Origin: Candidatus Aminicenantota bacterium
GTDB taxonomy: Bacteria > Acidobacteriota > Aminicenantia > Aminicenantales > Aminicenantaceae
Reading direction: 5' to 3'
Assembly (NCBI GenBank): GCA_020348385.1
Contig: CP070750.1
Coordinates: forward strand, 1,629,673 to 1,693,672
Length of the DNA stretch: 64,000 bases
Translations under genes and position numbers: made by a program
Shown: in pieces, positions 61,572 through 64,000 of the stretch
Position numbering within the stretch: the stretch's first letter is position 1
How the letters are laid out: every line of letters begins with the position of its first letter
The notes under the pieces: model-generated
Database searches by the model: none
Told to the model about the DNA's origin: nothing
The model's input: the letters and a program-made list of their open reading frames with translations, nothing else

Positions 61572-62168
61572 TTATTTTGTAGATCTCTTTTTATTCTTTT
61601 CCCAAAGAGCCTTGTTATCAGTCAGGACATATTTCCCGTTTTCATCGTAGAAAGCGTAAATTTTTGTGCGTGTTGAAATTCTCGACTTGGGATATGAAGC
61701 CATTACTTTTTTGATATAATTTCTCGTCTCCCGGTACGGAGGGATACCCCCATACCTTTTGATGGCTTCCTGTCCGGCATTGTAGGCAGCGAGAACACGT
61801 TGAGTATCTCCGTCATAAAGCTTTATCAGGTCAACGAGATACTTGACTCCCCCTTCGATATTCTGTCGGGGATCAAATACATTCATCACTTTGTATTGTT
61901 TAGCCGTTATGGGCATGAGCTGCATCAATCCCATGGCCCCCTTTGACGATATGGCCCACGCGTCGTAGTTGGATTCCGCTTTGATTATGGAATGAACAAG
62001 CTCGATAGGGACTCTTAATCTCTGCGCAACATCCACAACGATGTCGTCATAGGGTTTTTTGGAACTGGATAGAATATCGGTCTTTCCGGTTGCTGCCAGG
62101 GAAAAAACACACAGGAGTATGACAAAAACGTTGAGGATACTGGAAAAGAGGTTCGTTTTTTTGTGCAT
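61572..62168 (-). CDS. Lytic transglycosylase (SLT domain)
   Basis: This exported or lipid-proximal lytic transglycosylase of 198 residues cleaves peptidoglycan glycan strands with 1,6-anhydro ring formation. The signal peptide covers residues 1-28. The SLT domain runs about 40-165 with catalytic Glu in IIKAESNYDAWAISSKGAMGLMQLMP (near residue 66), VFDPRQNIEGGVKYL and VLAAYNAGQEAIKRYGGIPPYRET. A basic tail follows (EKNKKRSTK). AAGGAAAT precedes the ATG. It lies 35 bp downstream of alaS and is probably co-transcribed with it. Confidence 0.93.
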   Translation of the reverse strand: MHKKTNLFSSILNVFVILLCVFSLAATGKTDILSSSKKPYDDIVVDVAQRLRVPIELVHSIIKAESNYDAWAISSKGAMGLMQLMPITAKQYKVMNVFDPRQNIEGGVKYLVDLIKLYDGDTQRVLAAYNAGQEAIKRYGGIPPYRETRNYIKKVMASYPKSRISTRTKIYAFYDENGKYVLTDNKALWEKNKKRSTK

Positions 62169-62203
62169 ATTTCCTTATATATTGGCAGAAAAAAAAATCT
62201 TTA

Positions 62204-64000
62204 TCAATCCTCTTTTGAGGTGATTTTATGGGGGATAATCTCTTGGAGGATCGAACCGATGCTTTTCAATACGACTGCGATTTGCTCAGGTTTTGTCCCA
62301 CCGGCTTGAGCAAAGTCTGGCCGTCCTCCTCCCCCACCGCCCACCATCGGAGCTACTTTTTTGATAAGGTCATTAGCCTTGATGCGATCGGTTAGGTCTT
62401 TTGTCACCGCGATGACGATAAACGCTTTTTTTCCTTCCGATTCGCCGAGAACGACAATCCCGGAACCCATTTTTTGTTTGAGAGAATCAGCCAATTCCCT
62501 CAATTCATTTATAGATAACCCATCCACCTCTTGGGTCAGGACAGAAATATTTTGGATTGTTTGAATCTGCTGGGTATCTTTTTGATATCGGATATTGGCC
62601 ATTTTTTGACGGAGGGCTTTGCTCTCCTTTTCCATATCTTTAACAGAAGCCTTCAATCTGCTGATCTGTTCCGGAAGTTCTTTTTTTGGCGAATTCATCA
62701 TATGGATGATTTCCTGAAGAATGCTCTCCTCTTCCTGGACATGCAAAAGAGCTGCTTCGCCCGATAACGCCTCGATCCTGCGCATTCCTGCTGCAATACT
62801 TGTCTCTGAGGTAATTTTAAATAATCCGATCTCCCCTGTATTGTGGACGTGAACTCCCCCACACAGCTCTTTGCTGAAATCACCGACAGTCACCATCCTT
62901 ACACTTTCGCCATATTTTTCCTCAAAAATGGCAACAGCCCCTTCCTCTATTCCTTTTTCCATCGTTGTGATCTTGGTTTGAACCGGGATGTTATCTCTAA
63001 TTTTCTCATTCACCAGTGTTTCGATTTGCCTTAATTCCTGAGGCTTAACGGGAGCAAAATGAGTAAAGTCAAACCGCAGCCTATCCGGTGATACGAGTGA
63101 TCCTGCCTGTTTCACGTGATCGCCTAAAATTGCCCTTAGAGATGAATGCAGAAGATGCGTGGCTGTGTGATTCTTGCTCAGGGCATTTCTCAGAGGAAGA
63201 TCGATCACAGCTTCAACCTTATCATGGACTCGGATCTGTCCCGAAATGACTTTGAGCTTGTGTGCTCTGATTTCTGGAATCGGGAAATAGGTGGAATCGA
63301 TTACGCCTGAGAAATGAGGATTTTTCAGAATCCCCGAATCTCCGACTTGGCCTCCCGCTTCCGCATAAAAGGGTGTGACATCGAGAAATATTTCTCCTTG
63401 CTCCCCTTCATCCAGTTGTTCTAAAGTTTTGCTCCCCTTAATAATGGCAACAACTTCGGCTTCGGTCTTGTCGAGCTCGTATCCCACGTACTCGCTGGGT
63501 AGATCTTTGAACTTTTCATAGACCTTTTTTTCTTTTTGGAGGGCCTCTCCTTTCCAAGCTCTCCGCGCTCTCTGGCGCTGTTTTTCCAACTCTTCCTGGA
63601 ATCCCTTCTCATCGATGGTCATCTCTTGTTCTTCGGCAAGCTCTCTAGAAAGGTCGACAGGAAATCCAAAGGTGTCGTAAAGCTTGAATAATTTGTCCCC
63701 CGAAAGGACATTCTGGTAGCTACTCCGCGCCTCCTCGATGAACTGGTCAAAAGTCTTCAGACCAGAAGTTAAAGTCATCGCAAACCGTCTTTCTTCGGAA
63801 AGACAAACTTTGGCAATGTAGTTCGCAGAGGAGAGAAGCTCTGGGTAGGCATCTTTCATGATGTCAACCACTCCACCCACGAGTTTATACAGGAATGGGT
63901 TTTCAATACCCAAGAAATTCCCCTGACGGTAAGCCCTTCGAATCAACCTTCTCAAGACATATCCGCGGCCGTCATTAGAGGGCATAATGCCGTCTCCGAT
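62204..64000 (-). CDS. alaS: Alanyl-tRNA synthetase, N-terminus cut by window edge
   Basis: This enzyme charges tRNA-Ala with alanine. The frame is open to the right edge, so the catalytic N-terminal domain lies mostly outside; 598 residues are present. It begins within GDGIMPSNDGRGYVLRRLIRRAYRQG, the end of the class II core. The editing domain holds HTATHLLHSS (metal HxxxH) and the second motif CGGVHVHNTGEIGLFKI. A coiled coil (about 420-470 of the fragment) and the DHHA1-type C-Ala domain with GGGGGGRPDFAQAGG follow. All editing residues look intact. Confidence 0.96.
   Translation of the reverse strand: MGDGIMPSNDGRGYVLRRLIRRAYRQGNFLGIENPFLYKLVGGVVDIMKDAYPELLSSANYIAKVCLSEERRFAMTLTSGLKTFDQFIEEARSSYQNVLSGDKLFKLYDTFGFPVDLSRELAEEQEMTIDEKGFQEELEKQRQRARRAWKGEALQKEKKVYEKFKDLPSEYVGYELDKTEAEVVAIIKGSKTLEQLDEGEQGEIFLDVTPFYAEAGGQVGDSGILKNPHFSGVIDSTYFPIPEIRAHKLKVISGQIRVHDKVEAVIDLPLRNALSKNHTATHLLHSSLRAILGDHVKQAGSLVSPDRLRFDFTHFAPVKPQELRQIETLVNEKIRDNIPVQTKITTMEKGIEEGAVAIFEEKYGESVRMVTVGDFSKELCGGVHVHNTGEIGLFKITSETSIAAGMRRIEALSGEAALLHVQEEESILQEIIHMMNSPKKELPEQISRLKASVKDMEKESKALRQKMANIRYQKDTQQIQTIQNISVLTQEVDGLSINELRELADSLKQKMGSGIVVLGESEGKKAFIVIAVTKDLTDRIKANDLIKKVAPMVGGGGGGRPDFAQAGGTKPEQIAVVLKSIGSILQEIIPHKITSKED

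Noticed and set aside
1..64000. CRISPR arrays, insertion sequences, prophage or integrase genes
   Set aside because: No regularly spaced repeats, transposase or phage motifs were seen on either strand.

Overview
This 64 kb window is a bacterial chromosome segment with about 50 densely packed protein genes and one tRNA. I see no rRNA, CRISPR array, insertion sequence, phage or plasmid genes. The gene mix points to a Gram-negative, protein- and peptide-degrading organism from the Acidobacteriota side of the tree, perhaps Candidatus Aminicenantota. It includes many exported S9, M14 and M19-type peptidases, orphan MacB/FtsX-type permeases, a PadR plus permease pair, a DUF5916 outer-membrane protein, Tat-exported enzymes, sigma-54 promoters and a PPi-type phosphofructokinase. 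The taxonomic guess is inference from gene content; no marker gene was compared.

Layout. 1-3.5 kb: amidohydrolase (cut by the window edge), ABC exporter pair, GNAT acetyltransferase. 3.5-7.3 kb: exported S9 peptidase and M14 carboxypeptidase in one operon. 7.3-12.1 kb: sigma-54-driven MacB-like permease and two convergent esterases. 12.2-18.9 kb: nitroreductase, opposed by a four-gene operon of exported enzymes (M14 peptidase, nitrilase-type amidase, M19-like dipeptidase with altered metal ligands, Tat-exported class V PLP enzyme). 19-22.7 kb: 5'-nucleotidase, membrane-anchored alpha/beta hydrolase, VOC protein. 22.7-28.4 kb: PadR regulator with its permease, facing a second sigma-54-driven permease. 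28.4-37.5 kb: MtgA, phosphofructokinase, M14 peptidase with calcium-type loops, cyclophilin-FKBP fusion, YbjQ, deacylase, quinone reductase, amidohydrolase. 37.5-47.7 kb: retropepsin-like multidomain protein, hydrolase, beta-propeller, S9 peptidase, small membrane protein, unknown exported protein, methyltransferase, DUF5916 protein. 47.9-54.9 kb: tRNA-Leu, tig, clpP, clpX, lon and rho, all on the minus strand. 55-64 kb: a diaminopentanoate-dehydrogenase-like and aminotransferase pair behind a pseudo-trypsin/TPR protein, DUF2085 protein, small membrane protein, lipid kinase, lytic transglycosylase, and alaS (cut by the right edge).

How the genes work together. Exported endo- and exopeptidases, deacylases and amidohydrolases would release amino acids. 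PPi-linked glycolysis fits an energy-limited fermenter. The chaperone/protease block and Rho are housekeeping. The most striking regulatory signal is that two MacB-like permease genes share a sigma-54 promoter and upstream tandem dyads of the form TGTnCG-N4-CGnACA, while the third permease is instead paired with PadR.

The longest gene-free stretch is 47690-47950 (261 bp), so there is none above 300 bp. All ten convergent gene pairs overlap or lie within 15 bp, and I found no convincing intrinsic terminator.
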